A stretch of 64,000 nt of DNA from Cytophagaceae bacterium (GTDB lineage: Bacteria > Bacteroidota > Bacteroidia > Flavobacteriales > Flavobacteriaceae), in the NCBI GenBank assembly GCA_002710685.1, contig PALD01000071.1:248001-312000 (forward strand). Reading direction: 5' to 3'. A program made the translations under genes and the position numbers. A model generated the notes under the pieces. It searched no databases. It was not told the origin of the DNA and was given only the letters and a program-made list of their open reading frames with translations. Shown here one piece after another: positions 17,254-26,135 of the stretch (position 1 is the first letter of the stretch; every line of letters begins with the position of its first letter).

Positions 17254-19818
17254 TTAGAAAGGATAGTTGATGCCCACGTTAAAGACGGCTTTTCTAAAAT
17301 TATACTGTTTAAACCATCTATCTCCTCGTGGCAATGCTGGGTTATAAGTCTTGAAGCCTACATCAAACCGCAACACAAAAAAGCTGAAATCATACCTGAG
17401 CCCAAATCCTGACCCCACGGCAATATCCCTCAGACTATCAAAACCATTGAAACGGGCATCTTGATCTTCTACATTGTCCAGGGCATTCCAGATGTTGCCC
17501 ACATCAGCAAAAAGTGCTCCCTTGAGGTCACCAAACAGTTGAAAGCGCTGCTCCACATTAAAGGCAAGCTTGAGGTTTGCCTCGTTAAAATCATTGGGGC
17601 TATTGGTTCTTCCAGGGCCTAGGCGATAGGCTTGCCAGGCACGGTTGTCATTTGAGCCTCCGGCAAAATAACTGCGTATAAAAGGAATACTGTTTGAGTT
17701 GCCATACGGTATGGCAATGCCGCCAAAGATGCGAAGGGCAAGGATATTCTCATTGCCCAGGTCCCAGTGCTTGATAAATTCTATTTCGGGCTTTACATAT
17801 TGAGAGTAGGTAACGCCCAGGATCCTTGAGTTGCCATTTTGATCCTTGTCCAGGTTTGCAATGTCACTTAAAAGATCAAGGGTGTTGCCCGCAATTTCCA
17901 GCTTGGCGCGAAAACTGGTGAACTCATTGTCAAATAAGCCACTGCGGGTGTTTTTATAGTAAGTAAAAGAAGATGCCAGGATAAGGTTGTCTGCAGTAAG
18001 CCTTTGCCTTCTCTCTTCAATGCTCCTGACCTGGTCAAAGTCATCCTGTCCCAAGGTCACGGCCCCGTTTTGCACATCGCTCGTAAACCCAGCGGTGCCA
18101 TCAGGTATTGTGAGCTGTCGTGTACCATCATCATTCATCTCAAGATATGGGCTGGATGCATCAAGGTTATCAACGGCAATGGTATTGAGGTTTTCAAAGC
18201 TGTTGCGGTACACCTCATAATAATTGTCAATATTGAGGTTGCGTATATACTGGATATCAAAGAGGTCAAACCTAAAGTTGAGGTTGCCTGAGGGTGACCA
18301 TCTGTAATTGATGCCACCGGTGATTTGCTGTTTGTCAAGCCCTATGTTCTGTTGTGTGCCAAACCCTACATTGAAAGAGGTTTGCGGCGACATTTCTGGA
18401 AGGATAAAGCTTCGCGTGCTTATGGGAAAAAATATCCTGGGGATGGTCAAGCTTACATCAGCTCCCAGCTCGGTAATATCAAAAAATGGGTTGTTGTTCC
18501 CTGCGTCATAGGAGTCACCTATGCTCCCGCGGCCGCTTATCTGCAGGGTTTCAAGCCCTCCAAATAAATTTCGCACAAGCAAAGAGCCGCTACCACCTAT
18601 CCCAAATTTCTGTATGTTTGAAGTGGATACATCAAAGTTTGCACTTAGATTAAAGCGGGGGAGGGGTGTGAGATAAAAATTGGCAATCAGGTCAGTACCC
18701 TCTGGGTCGGTAGGGTCTTCACTAAAGCGCAGGTCAGGATATCTAAAAGTCCTTAGCTGACTCAACCGTATCAAAGACTTGTTGCGCGCATTGTCACTAT
18801 ACAGGTCGCCGGGTTCTATAAAGATGGCATCCGTTAGGTACTTAGGTTTATAGTTTATTTTGTCAAAAGCGTATATGTTGTAATTATTGAGGCTTGCAGA
18901 ATCCCTCATGGCTTCATTGCGCGCTGCATAACTATAATCTGTATACACGTTTATCTTGCTGATGTGGTGCACCTTGAGACTTTCTTCATAAAGCGTGTCG
19001 CTTACTTCTATCTCCCTGTTTTTAATGTACAGCTCAAGGTTGACCTTATGGCCCGTTTGCACACTGTCTCCTATAAAGCTTATATAATCCCTGTCAAAAT
19101 AGAATACCCCCTGGTTTCTAAAAAGTGAAGTGAGCCTTGTGGTCTCTGCGTTTACGTCAAGCAACTTGTATTGATTGCCCGCCAAGAGGGTTGATTGTGC
19201 CTTGTACTTGTTATAGATGCTGTCCACCTTGGGCGAGCGTATAAAGGTCTTGAGAGAGTCTATGGTATAGGCTTCACCCGTGTTGACCTTGTAGGTCACT
19301 TCCCCTTTTTTTGCGGTGCTGTCCCGGTCTATTTCATAGGTGGTGCTGGCATTGAACCAGCCATTGCTCTGGTAGTATTCACTAAGCCTGTCTGCGCTGC
19401 GCTGCGCAAGGTCACTTTTTATGATGGCCGGGGCCTCGCCCGTATTCTTGATGACGCGGTTAAGGTCTCTGCGGTACTCGAGGTAGTTGTTGAGTTGCTT
19501 TCGCGAAAGCAAAAAGGTCAGGAACTTCCTGCGGGATTCATTTTCAATAAACCGTGCATTGAGTATGCTGTCAATATTGGGACGCGCCCAGTTATGGACA
19601 TACAGGCGTATGGGCAGGTTGAGCACGGGCAATCTCGTATTGGGCTCGAGGTAGGGGATATCGTTGATACGGCTGCTGTTTTCTTCTTCACCGTTGACAA
19701 GAATATGGTTCTTGGTGAGCAGGAATTCACCATCAGGAACCCTCTTGACGGCATTACAACCAGTAATTGCTACCGCAAGAAGAATGAATAATGCTATTTT
19801 TGGAACGCGTTGTAGCAA
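17254..19818 (-). CDS. tamL: TamA/BamA-family outer membrane lipoprotein (TamL-like)
   Basis: An 854-residue outer-membrane protein: a lipobox signal peptide (AVAITGC), POTRA-like segments in roughly residues 120-380, and a C-terminal 16-strand Omp85 barrel ending GINYPF. Bacteroidota carry such lipidated TamA relatives, called TamL, which work with TamB in outer-membrane assembly. The only in-frame start is a TTG at 19818, preceded by GAGG; a stop lies just upstream. The gene is divergent from trmH with 39 bases between starts. The 18-base palindrome at 19495-19512 lies inside the gene and encodes LLSRKQ. Confidence 0.85.
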   Translation of the reverse strand: MLQRVPKIALFILLAVAITGCNAVKRVPDGEFLLTKNHILVNGEEENSSRINDIPYLEPNTRLPVLNLPIRLYVHNWARPNIDSILNARFIENESRRKFLTFLLSRKQLNNYLEYRRDLNRVIKNTGEAPAIIKSDLAQRSADRLSEYYQSNGWFNASTTYEIDRDSTAKKGEVTYKVNTGEAYTIDSLKTFIRSPKVDSIYNKYKAQSTLLAGNQYKLLDVNAETTRLTSLFRNQGVFYFDRDYISFIGDSVQTGHKVNLELYIKNREIEVSDTLYEESLKVHHISKINVYTDYSYAARNEAMRDSASLNNYNIYAFDKINYKPKYLTDAIFIEPGDLYSDNARNKSLIRLSQLRTFRYPDLRFSEDPTDPEGTDLIANFYLTPLPRFNLSANFDVSTSNIQKFGIGGSGSLLVRNLFGGLETLQISGRGSIGDSYDAGNNNPFFDITELGADVSLTIPRIFFPISTRSFILPEMSPQTSFNVGFGTQQNIGLDKQQITGGINYRWSPSGNLNFRFDLFDIQYIRNLNIDNYYEVYRNSFENLNTIAVDNLDASSPYLEMNDDGTRQLTIPDGTAGFTSDVQNGAVTLGQDDFDQVRSIEERRQRLTADNLILASSFTYYKNTRSGLFDNEFTSFRAKLEIAGNTLDLLSDIANLDKDQNGNSRILGVTYSQYVKPEIEFIKHWDLGNENILALRIFGGIAIPYGNSNSIPFIRSYFAGGSNDNRAWQAYRLGPGRTNSPNDFNEANLKLAFNVEQRFQLFGDLKGALFADVGNIWNALDNVEDQDARFNGFDSLRDIAVGSGFGLRYDFSFFVLRFDVGFKTYNPALPRGDRWFKQYNFRKAVFNVGINYPF
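19495..19512. repeat. Dispersed palindrome inside tamL
   Basis: TTGCTTTCGCGAAAGCAA, a perfect 18-base palindrome within the coding sequence. Confidence 0.75.
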
Positions 19819-19839
19819 GTGGTTACCTCAAGATGACTT

Positions 19840-19868
19840 CAAAAATACACAATAAGCATGGTTAGCAA
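19840..19868 (-). promoter_or_regulatory. Candidate tamL promoter
   Basis: On the minus strand TTG (19868-19866), 18 bases, then TATTTTTG (19847-19840), about 21 bases before the TTG start codon. The -33 element overlaps the first codons of trmH. Confidence 0.35.
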
Positions 19869-20580
19869 AAGCCAAATAAAATTAATAACGAGCCTCTCGC
19901 AGAAAAAGTACAGAAGCCGTCATGGTCTCTTTGTGGTTGAAGGTTTAAAGAGTATCGAAGAGTTTTTAAACAGTGGTTTTAAGCTGCATGCGCTATACGC
20001 CCTGGATGGTTTTTTTGAGCAGGTACCCCCGCCGGTACGGCAGGGGGAAGACAAGGAGCAGCTCAAGAAAATCACCTTTCTCAAGACCCCGCCCGAGGCC
20101 ATTGCCGTGTTCTGTATCCCGCAACACAGTGACAAGGTCAAGCCCGGCCTTAAACTGGTTCTTGACGATGTGCGCGACCCGGGCAACCTGGGCACCATCA
20201 TCAGGCTGTGTGACTGGTTTGGCATCAGGCAGCTCATATGCAGTGAGCACACGGTGGATTGTTATAACCCCAAGGTGGTGCAGGCAACCATGGGCTCCTT
20301 GGCGCGGGTGGATTTGGCTTACGCCAAAATTGATTCTTATTTAAAGGATGTGGCCGCCACAAAATATGGTGCGTTCATGGATGGCGACAACATCTATCAA
20401 AAAACACTTGATAAAGATGCGATACTCGTGATGGGCAATGAGGCAAATGGTATTTCTAGAGAAGTTGAGGCCATGCTGGACGTGCGGGTAAGCATACCGC
20501 GTTTTGGCCAGGATACCGAGAGTCTCAATGTGGCCTCGGCAACGGCAATATTGTTGAGTGAGTTTAAAAGACGAGAGTGA
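19858..20580 (+). CDS. TrmH-family (SpoU) RNA 2'-O-methyltransferase
   Basis: A 240-residue SPOUT-class methyltransferase that should 2'-O-methylate ribose in tRNA or rRNA. An N-terminal substrate-binding domain (KYRSRHGLFVVEGLKSIEE) precedes the knotted catalytic domain with all three motifs: LDDVRDPGNLGTIIRLCDWFG, VMGNEANGIS and IPRFGQDTESLNVASATAIL. Overall pattern is of the RlmB/TrmH type; the exact nucleotide is not predictable here. Palindrome copies lie inside (20313-20328) and directly after (20584-20600) the gene. Confidence 0.92.
   Translation: MVSKSQIKLITSLSQKKYRSRHGLFVVEGLKSIEEFLNSGFKLHALYALDGFFEQVPPPVRQGEDKEQLKKITFLKTPPEAIAVFCIPQHSDKVKPGLKLVLDDVRDPGNLGTIIRLCDWFGIRQLICSEHTVDCYNPKVVQATMGSLARVDLAYAKIDSYLKDVAATKYGAFMDGDNIYQKTLDKDAILVMGNEANGISREVEAMLDVRVSIPRFGQDTESLNVASATAILLSEFKRRE
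20313..20328. repeat. Dispersed palindrome inside trmH
   Basis: TTTGGC-TTAC-GCCAAA, perfect 6-base arms, encoding LAYAK. Confidence 0.75.
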
Positions 20581-20583
20581 TGC

Positions 20584-20600
20584 TTTGGCTTTAAGCCAAA
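20584..20600. repeat. 17-mer dispersed palindrome after trmH
   Basis: TTTGGCTTTAAGCCAAA, 8-base arms plus a central T, 3 bases after the trmH stop and 4 before the end of convergent porT. Identical to copies at 48596-48612 and 58124-58140, and to 60786-60802 on the other strand. It lacks a following T run, so it is not a classical terminator. Confidence 0.8.
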
Positions 20601-20604
20601 AAAA

Positions 20605-21303
20605 TCATTGAAACGTAAAGTTGAGAAATACCCCGCGTGACATCATCTTCTCGATGTTGCCCGTGTAGGCACTGTTGGGGTCTGCATCACGTACAAGTTC
20701 ATCAGTCAGGGCAAAGACCCCGCGGATGCTGGGCGTGAACTTGAAGAAATACAGGTACATATCAACGCCAAAACCTACCTCATAATACAAAGTGTGGGTC
20801 TTCATCCTAAACTGTCCGGCAGAGTTGTCATCTGGGTTGTCCTGGTTGCTCGAGAGGTTGTTGGAGTAACTAAAGCCGCCTATGATAAAGGGTTTGATAT
20901 TGTTTAACCTTTTAGTGGAGACCTTGAGCAGCAATGGGATGTGTATGTATGTGCTCTTTACCTCGCGTAGGGCATCTTCGTCATTTTGAAATCCTGGAAA
21001 TTCAAGGTCGCGGGTCGTATAGTACAGTCCTGGTTCTAGCCGTAGGTTCATGTAGTCGTTGAGCCTGAGGTCGCCCACGAGCCCCACGTTGAATCCCGTT
21101 GACCTATTGGTATAGACATCCTTTGTCTTGGTCTCGTCATAGACGAACTTAAAGTCATACTTATTGAGCCCAAAGTAATACCCCCACGACCATCTTTGCT
21201 TGTCAAAATTTTCAAGATTGGTGAGTTTTTCCCTGGCAAATAATTGAGCATGAGCGCTGTGGCTTAAACAAACCAAAGCAAGCAAAAAGAGGATTTTCTT
21301 CAT
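20605..21303 (-). CDS. porT: PorT-family outer membrane protein, T9SS component
   Basis: A 232-residue outer-membrane barrel protein with signal peptide (MKKILFLLALVCLSHSAHAQ). The body reads as an eight-strand barrel (WSWGYYFGLNKYDFK, NVGLVGDLRLNDYMNLRLEP, IHIPLLLK, YYEVGFGVDMYLYFFKFTPS, GVFLNFTFQ). This resembles PorT/SprT, required for type IX secretion in Porphyromonas and Flavobacterium, and the neighbouring ubiE gene is the usual flavobacterial partner. With the T9SS substrates in this window a secretion role fits. A generic PorT-like barrel is the alternative. Confidence 0.8.
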   Translation of the reverse strand: MKKILFLLALVCLSHSAHAQLFAREKLTNLENFDKQRWSWGYYFGLNKYDFKFVYDETKTKDVYTNRSTGFNVGLVGDLRLNDYMNLRLEPGLYYTTRDLEFPGFQNDEDALREVKSTYIHIPLLLKVSTKRLNNIKPFIIGGFSYSNNLSSNQDNPDDNSAGQFRMKTHTLYYEVGFGVDMYLYFFKFTPSIRGVFALTDELVRDADPNSAYTGNIEKMMSRGVFLNFTFQ

Positions 21304-21307
21304 ACAA

Positions 21308-22036
21308 TTATTTTGAAGCTACATAAATGGTTGCTACCCCAAAGGTTTGCGGCTTATGCTGCACAGATGTAAACCCAATTTTTGTCAAAATATTGTTCAG
21401 CTCCTCCCCATGTGGAAAAATTGATGCGCTCTCGCTGAGGTAGGCGTATGCTTTTTTATCCTTGCTGAAAATCCTGCCTATGGTGGGGAGGATAAAGCGT
21501 GAATAGAGTGAATATCCTTGCTTAAAGGGAGGCTTGGTGGGTACCGAGGTTTCCAGGATGACAAAAATACCCCCCGGTCTTAGCACGCGCAAAATTTCAG
21601 CCAGGCCTTTTTCAAGATGCTCGAAGTTGCGGATGCCAAAGCCTACCGTGATGGCGTCAAAATGATTATCGGCAAAGGGCAGGTTCTCTGAGTCTGCCTG
21701 TTGCATCTCGATGACGGTGTCCAGGTTTTCCTGCTTTATCTTCTTGCGCCCCACACTGAGCATCCCGTTTGAGATGTCTATGCCCACTATCTTTTTTGCA
21801 CCTGTTTTTGCAAGGGCTATGGCAAGGTCGCCCGTACCGGTGGCAATGTCAAGAATGGTGCCTGGGTTTCTTTCGCTGACAAGCTTAACAACATTTTTTC
21901 TCCATTTTATGTCTATGCCAAAGGAGATGACACGGTTAAGGCCGTCATACTCATTTGATATATTGTCAAACATTTGCTCTACCTGCTCCTTTTTTGATTG
22001 CTGGGAGTCTTTATATGGATTTATACTTTTTGACAT
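21308..22036 (-). CDS. ubiE: Demethylmenaquinone methyltransferase
   Basis: A 242-residue class I SAM-dependent methyltransferase (MenG/UbiE) catalysing the last step of menaquinone synthesis, the quinone used by Bacteroidota. I use the ATG at 22036 (MSKSINPYKDSQQSKKEQVE); the longer upstream frame overlaps the divergent promoter region. Motifs: LDIATGTGDLAIAL (SAM), VGIDISNGML, FGIRNFEHLEKGLAEILRVL and the C-terminal GVATIYVASK. It stops 4 bases before porT starts, so the two are likely co-transcribed. Confidence 0.96.
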   Translation of the reverse strand: MSKSINPYKDSQQSKKEQVEQMFDNISNEYDGLNRVISFGIDIKWRKNVVKLVSERNPGTILDIATGTGDLAIALAKTGAKKIVGIDISNGMLSVGRKKIKQENLDTVIEMQQADSENLPFADNHFDAITVGFGIRNFEHLEKGLAEILRVLRPGGIFVILETSVPTKPPFKQGYSLYSRFILPTIGRIFSKDKKAYAYLSESASIFPHGEELNNILTKIGFTSVQHKPQTFGVATIYVASK

Positions 22037-22051
22037 CAAAGAATTTTGTGG

Positions 22052-22059
22052 CAAATATA
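22052..22059 (-). promoter_or_regulatory. Candidate -7 box of ubiE-porT
   Basis: TATATTTG on the minus strand, about 16 bases before the ubiE ATG. I do not see a good -33 TTG at the usual distance. Confidence 0.3.
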
Positions 22060-22106
22060 CTATATGTTGCCCCATATTATGGCTTATGCAATAGAAGCTT
22101 GCATTC

Positions 22107-22138
22107 TTGATGCATTGTCGATGAATCATGTATATTTG
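22107..22138 (+). promoter_or_regulatory. Candidate trkA-trkH promoter
   Basis: TTG at 22107-22109, 21 bases, then TATATTTG at 22131-22138, 26 bases before the trkA ATG. Confidence 0.4.
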
Positions 22139-22164
22139 CATTGTTTTTTACTGGACTTACCTTT

Positions 22165-23511
22165 ATGAAGATAGTCATTGCCGGTGCGGGAGAAGTAGGT
22201 TTTCATTTAGCAAAACTGCTCTCTTTTGAATCCCAGGACATAACCTTGATTGATGTTGATAAAACTAATGTCGTGTATGCTGATACGCATCTTGACATTA
22301 GGACCATACGTGGTGATGCGACGTCCATCGCCGTGCTCAAGGATGCGCGTATCGATGAAACTGACCTTATAATCTCGGTAACGGCCAGCGAGACCACAAA
22401 CATCACGGTGTGCGTGCTTGCTAAGCAAATGGGCGCCAAGCGTACTATTGCCCGTATTTCTAACACTGAGTTTATAGAAAATCAATCTGTTGCGGGCTTT
22501 AAGGAATTTGGTATTGATGAACTCATCTCCCCAGAGAGCCTAGCTGCCGCTGAAATTGAACTATTGCTCAACCAGAGTGCCTTTAACGATAGCTATGAGT
22601 TTGAGAATGGGGCACTTACCATGGTGGGGACCTCGCTTACGCGAACGGCATCCTTTGTGGGCAAGAGCGTCAAGGAAGCCGCACGTATTTTTCCCGAACT
22701 GCACTTTATGCCCATCGCCATACAGCGCATGGGTACACAATATACCTTGATACCACGTGGGGATACCATCTTTAAAGAAGGTGACCAAGTGTATTTTATG
22801 ACCGTCAAGGGTGGTGTGGATGAAATCTATAAATTGACGGGCAAGGCAAAAAAGGAAATCAAGAACGTGATGATACTGGGCGGTAGCAAGATAGGCTACA
22901 AGACGGCCCAGGACCTCTCGTCAAGCTTCAGGGTAAAACTGATTGAAAAAGAACGCGAGAAGGCCATTGAGATAGCAGAGCAGTTGCCCAAAACCCTGGT
23001 CATCAATGGAGATGGGCGCAATGTTGAGCTGCTTGAAGAAGAAAACATCTATGACATGGATGCCTTTATTGCCGTGACCGGTAATAGTGAGACAAATATC
23101 ATGTCCTGCCTGGTGGCAAAATCAAAGAGCGTGAAAAAAACCATCGCCCTTGTTGAAAACATGGATTATTTTCAGTTGAGCCACAGCATAGGTATAGATA
23201 CATTGATCAATAAAAAACTGCTTGCGGCCAACACGATATTCCGGTATATAAGAAAGGGGGATGTGGTTGCCATGACAAAGCTCAACAATATGAATGCAGA
23301 ATTGCTGGAGTTTATCGCAAAGCCCAGCTCTGAAGTGATAGGCAAAAAGATCAGGGATCTTGATTTTCCACGCTCAGCAACCATAGGTGGGGTGGTGCGC
23401 AATGGTCAGGGCATTATCGCGCTGGGGGACTACAGGATCGAGGCTGGCGATAGGGTCGTGGTATGCTGCTTGTTGAGGTCTATCAACAAGGTAGAGCGAA
23501 TGTTTTCCTAA
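22165..23511 (+). CDS. trkA: Trk potassium system NAD-binding peripheral protein
   Basis: A 448-residue duplicated RCK protein gating the TrkH potassium channel. The ATG at 22165 begins MKIVIAGAGEVGFHLAKLLS; a TTG at 22141 would add eight unlikely residues. Two Rossmann (TrkA_N) domains are visible, the first with GAGEVG and the second near residue 230 with ILGGSKIGYKTA, each followed by a TrkA_C domain (LTMVGTSLT..., SEVIGKKIRDLDFPRSATI). Binding of NAD(H) or ATP changes channel opening in the family. trkH follows after 14 bases. Confidence 0.96.
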   Translation: MKIVIAGAGEVGFHLAKLLSFESQDITLIDVDKTNVVYADTHLDIRTIRGDATSIAVLKDARIDETDLIISVTASETTNITVCVLAKQMGAKRTIARISNTEFIENQSVAGFKEFGIDELISPESLAAAEIELLLNQSAFNDSYEFENGALTMVGTSLTRTASFVGKSVKEAARIFPELHFMPIAIQRMGTQYTLIPRGDTIFKEGDQVYFMTVKGGVDEIYKLTGKAKKEIKNVMILGGSKIGYKTAQDLSSSFRVKLIEKEREKAIEIAEQLPKTLVINGDGRNVELLEEENIYDMDAFIAVTGNSETNIMSCLVAKSKSVKKTIALVENMDYFQLSHSIGIDTLINKKLLAANTIFRYIRKGDVVAMTKLNNMNAELLEFIAKPSSEVIGKKIRDLDFPRSATIGGVVRNGQGIIALGDYRIEAGDRVVVCCLLRSINKVERMFS

Positions 23512-23525
23512 TTAATACTTCTTAA

Positions 23526-25025
23526 GTGCCAAGACTTAACTACAGGATCATTTTTCATCTCATGGGGCTATTGCTTTTATGCAATGGCGGCTTCATGATA
23601 CTTAGTGCCATCGTGGGCTATATTTATGATGGGGTTGATTCTGCCATGGCCATATCAAGTGCAGGACTGCTCACGGTATTTATAGGTACATTGCTCATGT
23701 TCCTCACCCGCAACCACAAGAAGGAAATACAAAAAAAGGAAGGGTATGTCGTGGTGACCTTTGGGTGGATATTCATGTCCCTCAGTGGCTGCTTGCCATA
23801 TATATTCAGCGGTGCGATACCATCATTGACAGATGCCTTTTTTGAGACCATGAGCGGGTACACCACGACGGGGGCTTCCATCGTGAACGATATTGAGGCA
23901 TTGCCTAACGGTATACTCTTTTGGCGCAGTATGACACACTGGATAGGGGGGATGGGGATTATCGTTTTGGCCATAGCCATATTGCCATTGCTGGGCATAG
24001 GGGGCATGCAGCTTTTTGCCGCCGAAGCTCCTGGCCCCAGTGCAGACAAGCTCCACCCACGCATTACCGATACCGCAAAAAGATTATGGTTGATATATTT
24101 TGGCTACACCATCGCAGAGACCATATTGCTCAAGGTGGCAGGGATGTCTTTTTTTGACGCCATAAACCACGCAATGAGCACCCTTTCCACGGGGGGATTT
24201 AGCACAAAAAATGCCAGCGTGGCCTACTGGAACGATAAACCCTTGATACAATATATCATCATCGCATTCATGTTCCTGGCAGGTACAAACTTTGTGCTCA
24301 GTTATTTTGCCTTTAAGGGGAGGTTTAAGAGTATCTGGGAAGATGAGGAGTTTAAATTGTATTCCACATTTATCATCAGCTTTACGCTTGTTACCATGGG
24401 TGTCATTTTATGGAAGGCCGATGTGGGCATTTCATCCATCAACCACCCCATGGTTTTTGGCGAGGCTGAAAGCGCCTTTAGGCATGGGCTTTTTCAGGTA
24501 CTGGCCGTGATGACCACCACAGGTTTTGTCTCTGCTGACTATACCTTATGGGCACCTTTCTTGACCGTTTTGTTCTTTGGAATGATGTTCCTGGGCGGTT
24601 CAGCAGGATCAACAGCGGGGGGCATCAAGATCGTGAGGCACTTGATAACCATACGCAACGGTGTGCTGGAGTTCAAGAGGACGTTGCATCCCAATGCCAT
24701 TTTGCCCGTGCGCTATAACAGGAAAGCCATTTCGCAGAATATCGTTTTTAATATCCTGGGCTTTTTTATACTGTATATGCTGGCATGGATTGTGGGCGCC
24801 TGTGGACTCGCACTTCTAGGGCTCGATTTTCCTACCGCCCTGGGTGGGGCCGCCTCATCGCTGGGCAATGTGGGGCCGGCATTTGGAGACCTGGGTCCGG
24901 TCAATAATTATGATTCGCTGCCAGGTGTGGGCAAATGGTGGTGTTCTTTTCTCATGCTCATTGGTAGGTTAGAACTTTTTACGGTACTTATCCTATTGAC
25001 CCCGTTTTTTTGGCGCAATCGCTAG
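23526..25025 (+). CDS. trkH: TrkH-family potassium uptake protein
   Basis: A 499-residue potassium-translocating subunit with a GTG start giving MPRLNYRIIFHLMGLLLLCN, the usual beginning of the family. It has four M1-P-M2 repeats whose selectivity filters are seen as SGYTTTGAS, STLSTGGFST, MTTTGFVSA and SLGNVGPAFG. It partners with TrkA encoded just upstream. Length is normal for TrkH. Confidence 0.96.
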   Translation: MPRLNYRIIFHLMGLLLLCNGGFMILSAIVGYIYDGVDSAMAISSAGLLTVFIGTLLMFLTRNHKKEIQKKEGYVVVTFGWIFMSLSGCLPYIFSGAIPSLTDAFFETMSGYTTTGASIVNDIEALPNGILFWRSMTHWIGGMGIIVLAIAILPLLGIGGMQLFAAEAPGPSADKLHPRITDTAKRLWLIYFGYTIAETILLKVAGMSFFDAINHAMSTLSTGGFSTKNASVAYWNDKPLIQYIIIAFMFLAGTNFVLSYFAFKGRFKSIWEDEEFKLYSTFIISFTLVTMGVILWKADVGISSINHPMVFGEAESAFRHGLFQVLAVMTTTGFVSADYTLWAPFLTVLFFGMMFLGGSAGSTAGGIKIVRHLITIRNGVLEFKRTLHPNAILPVRYNRKAISQNIVFNILGFFILYMLAWIVGACGLALLGLDFPTALGGAASSLGNVGPAFGDLGPVNNYDSLPGVGKWWCSFLMLIGRLELFTVLILLTPFFWRNR

Positions 25026-25036
25026 ACGTGTTGTAA

Positions 25037-25055
25037 TTTTGGGCTTACGCCAAAA
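25037..25055. repeat. Dispersed palindrome between trkH and ypdA
   Basis: TTTTGG-GCTTACG-CCAAAA, 6-base arms, ending 9 bases before the ypdA start codon. Confidence 0.65.
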
Positions 25056-25064
25056 CCACACAAC

Positions 25065-26030
25065 TTGGAAACCCATCAACTTATTGTCATAGGTGCCGGC
25101 CCCATAGGGCTTGCCTGCGCCATTGAAGCAAAAAAAGCAAACATAGATTGCCTTATTCTAGAAAAAGGTGTCCTTGTCAACAGCATCTATAGCTTCCCGG
25201 AGCAAATGACCTTCTTCTCCACTTCAAACCTGCTGGAAATAGGTGGTGTACCCTTTGTCTCACATACTGATAAGCCCACGCGCAAGGAAGCCCTAGAATA
25301 TTACCGCAGGGTCTATGAAAGCTGGGATCTTGACATAAAACTCTATACTGAGGTCCTGGGCATGCACAAGCAGGAGGGGTTTTATCTTATAAAAACTAAA
25401 AAAGGAGATTATAAGGCAACTGCTGTCATAGTAAGTACAGGCTTTTATGATACGCCCAGAAAACTCAATGTGCCTGGGGAAAACCTGCCCAAGGTAAAGC
25501 ATTTTTATGATAGCCCACATCCTTATGTAGGTCAGGAAATACTAGTGGTGGGTGCTGCAAATTCTGCATGTGATGTTGCGTTAGAGACCTATTACAAAGG
25601 TGCGGCCGTAACCATGGCAATACGCGAGGATTCCATCTATGAAAAGGTAAAATACTGGATTAGGCCCAATATTGAAAACCGCATCAAGGAAGGAGCTATC
25701 AAGGCCTACTTCAATTCTACCGTCAAGGAGATAAAGGAACATTCGGTCATTCTCGATACACCAGGGGGAGTTGTGGAACTTAAAAATGATTTTGTACTTG
25801 CCATGATAGGGTACAGGCCTAATTATGAACTCTTTGAAAGGCTGGGCCTAGTCATAAGTGATGGTGATGACAAGCTCCCCGTCCATGACCCTGACACACT
25901 TGAAACCCCATTAAAGAATGTTTATGTTGCCGGGGTGATCAATAGCGGGATGCAGACCAGTAAACTTTTTATAGAAAACACCCGCGTACATGCCCCCATG
26001 ATAATCAAACATCTTCAATCTTATCTATAA
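25065..26030 (+). CDS. ypdA: YpdA-family putative bacillithiol disulfide reductase
   Basis: A 321-residue FAD-dependent thioredoxin-reductase-like protein starting at TTG. It has two dinucleotide sites (LIVIGAGPIGLACAIEA for FAD, LVVGAANSACDVALE for NADPH) and no CxxC, as expected for YpdA, the reductase of bacillithiol disulfide in Firmicutes; many Bacteroidota also make bacillithiol. SFPEQMTFFSTSNLLEIGG and VAGVINSGMQTSKLFIEN are family-typical. A palindrome sits just before its start and another directly after its stop. Confidence 0.88.
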   Translation: METHQLIVIGAGPIGLACAIEAKKANIDCLILEKGVLVNSIYSFPEQMTFFSTSNLLEIGGVPFVSHTDKPTRKEALEYYRRVYESWDLDIKLYTEVLGMHKQEGFYLIKTKKGDYKATAVIVSTGFYDTPRKLNVPGENLPKVKHFYDSPHPYVGQEILVVGAANSACDVALETYYKGAAVTMAIREDSIYEKVKYWIRPNIENRIKEGAIKAYFNSTVKEIKEHSVILDTPGGVVELKNDFVLAMIGYRPNYELFERLGLVISDGDDKLPVHDPDTLETPLKNVYVAGVINSGMQTSKLFIENTRVHAPMIIKHLQSYL

Positions 26031-26032
26031 GG

Positions 26033-26045
26033 CTTTCGCCGAAAG
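26033..26045. repeat. Dispersed palindrome after ypdA
   Basis: CTTTCG-C-CGAAAG, perfect 6-base arms, starting 2 bases after the ypdA stop codon. Confidence 0.55.
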
Positions 26046-26135
26046 GCCATGCGTTAAACTATTGCCAAATTACATTTGACCAAAAACTAAAATGGGATTT
26101 TCTGCGCTATATGGATATGATCAATTAAAAAAACC

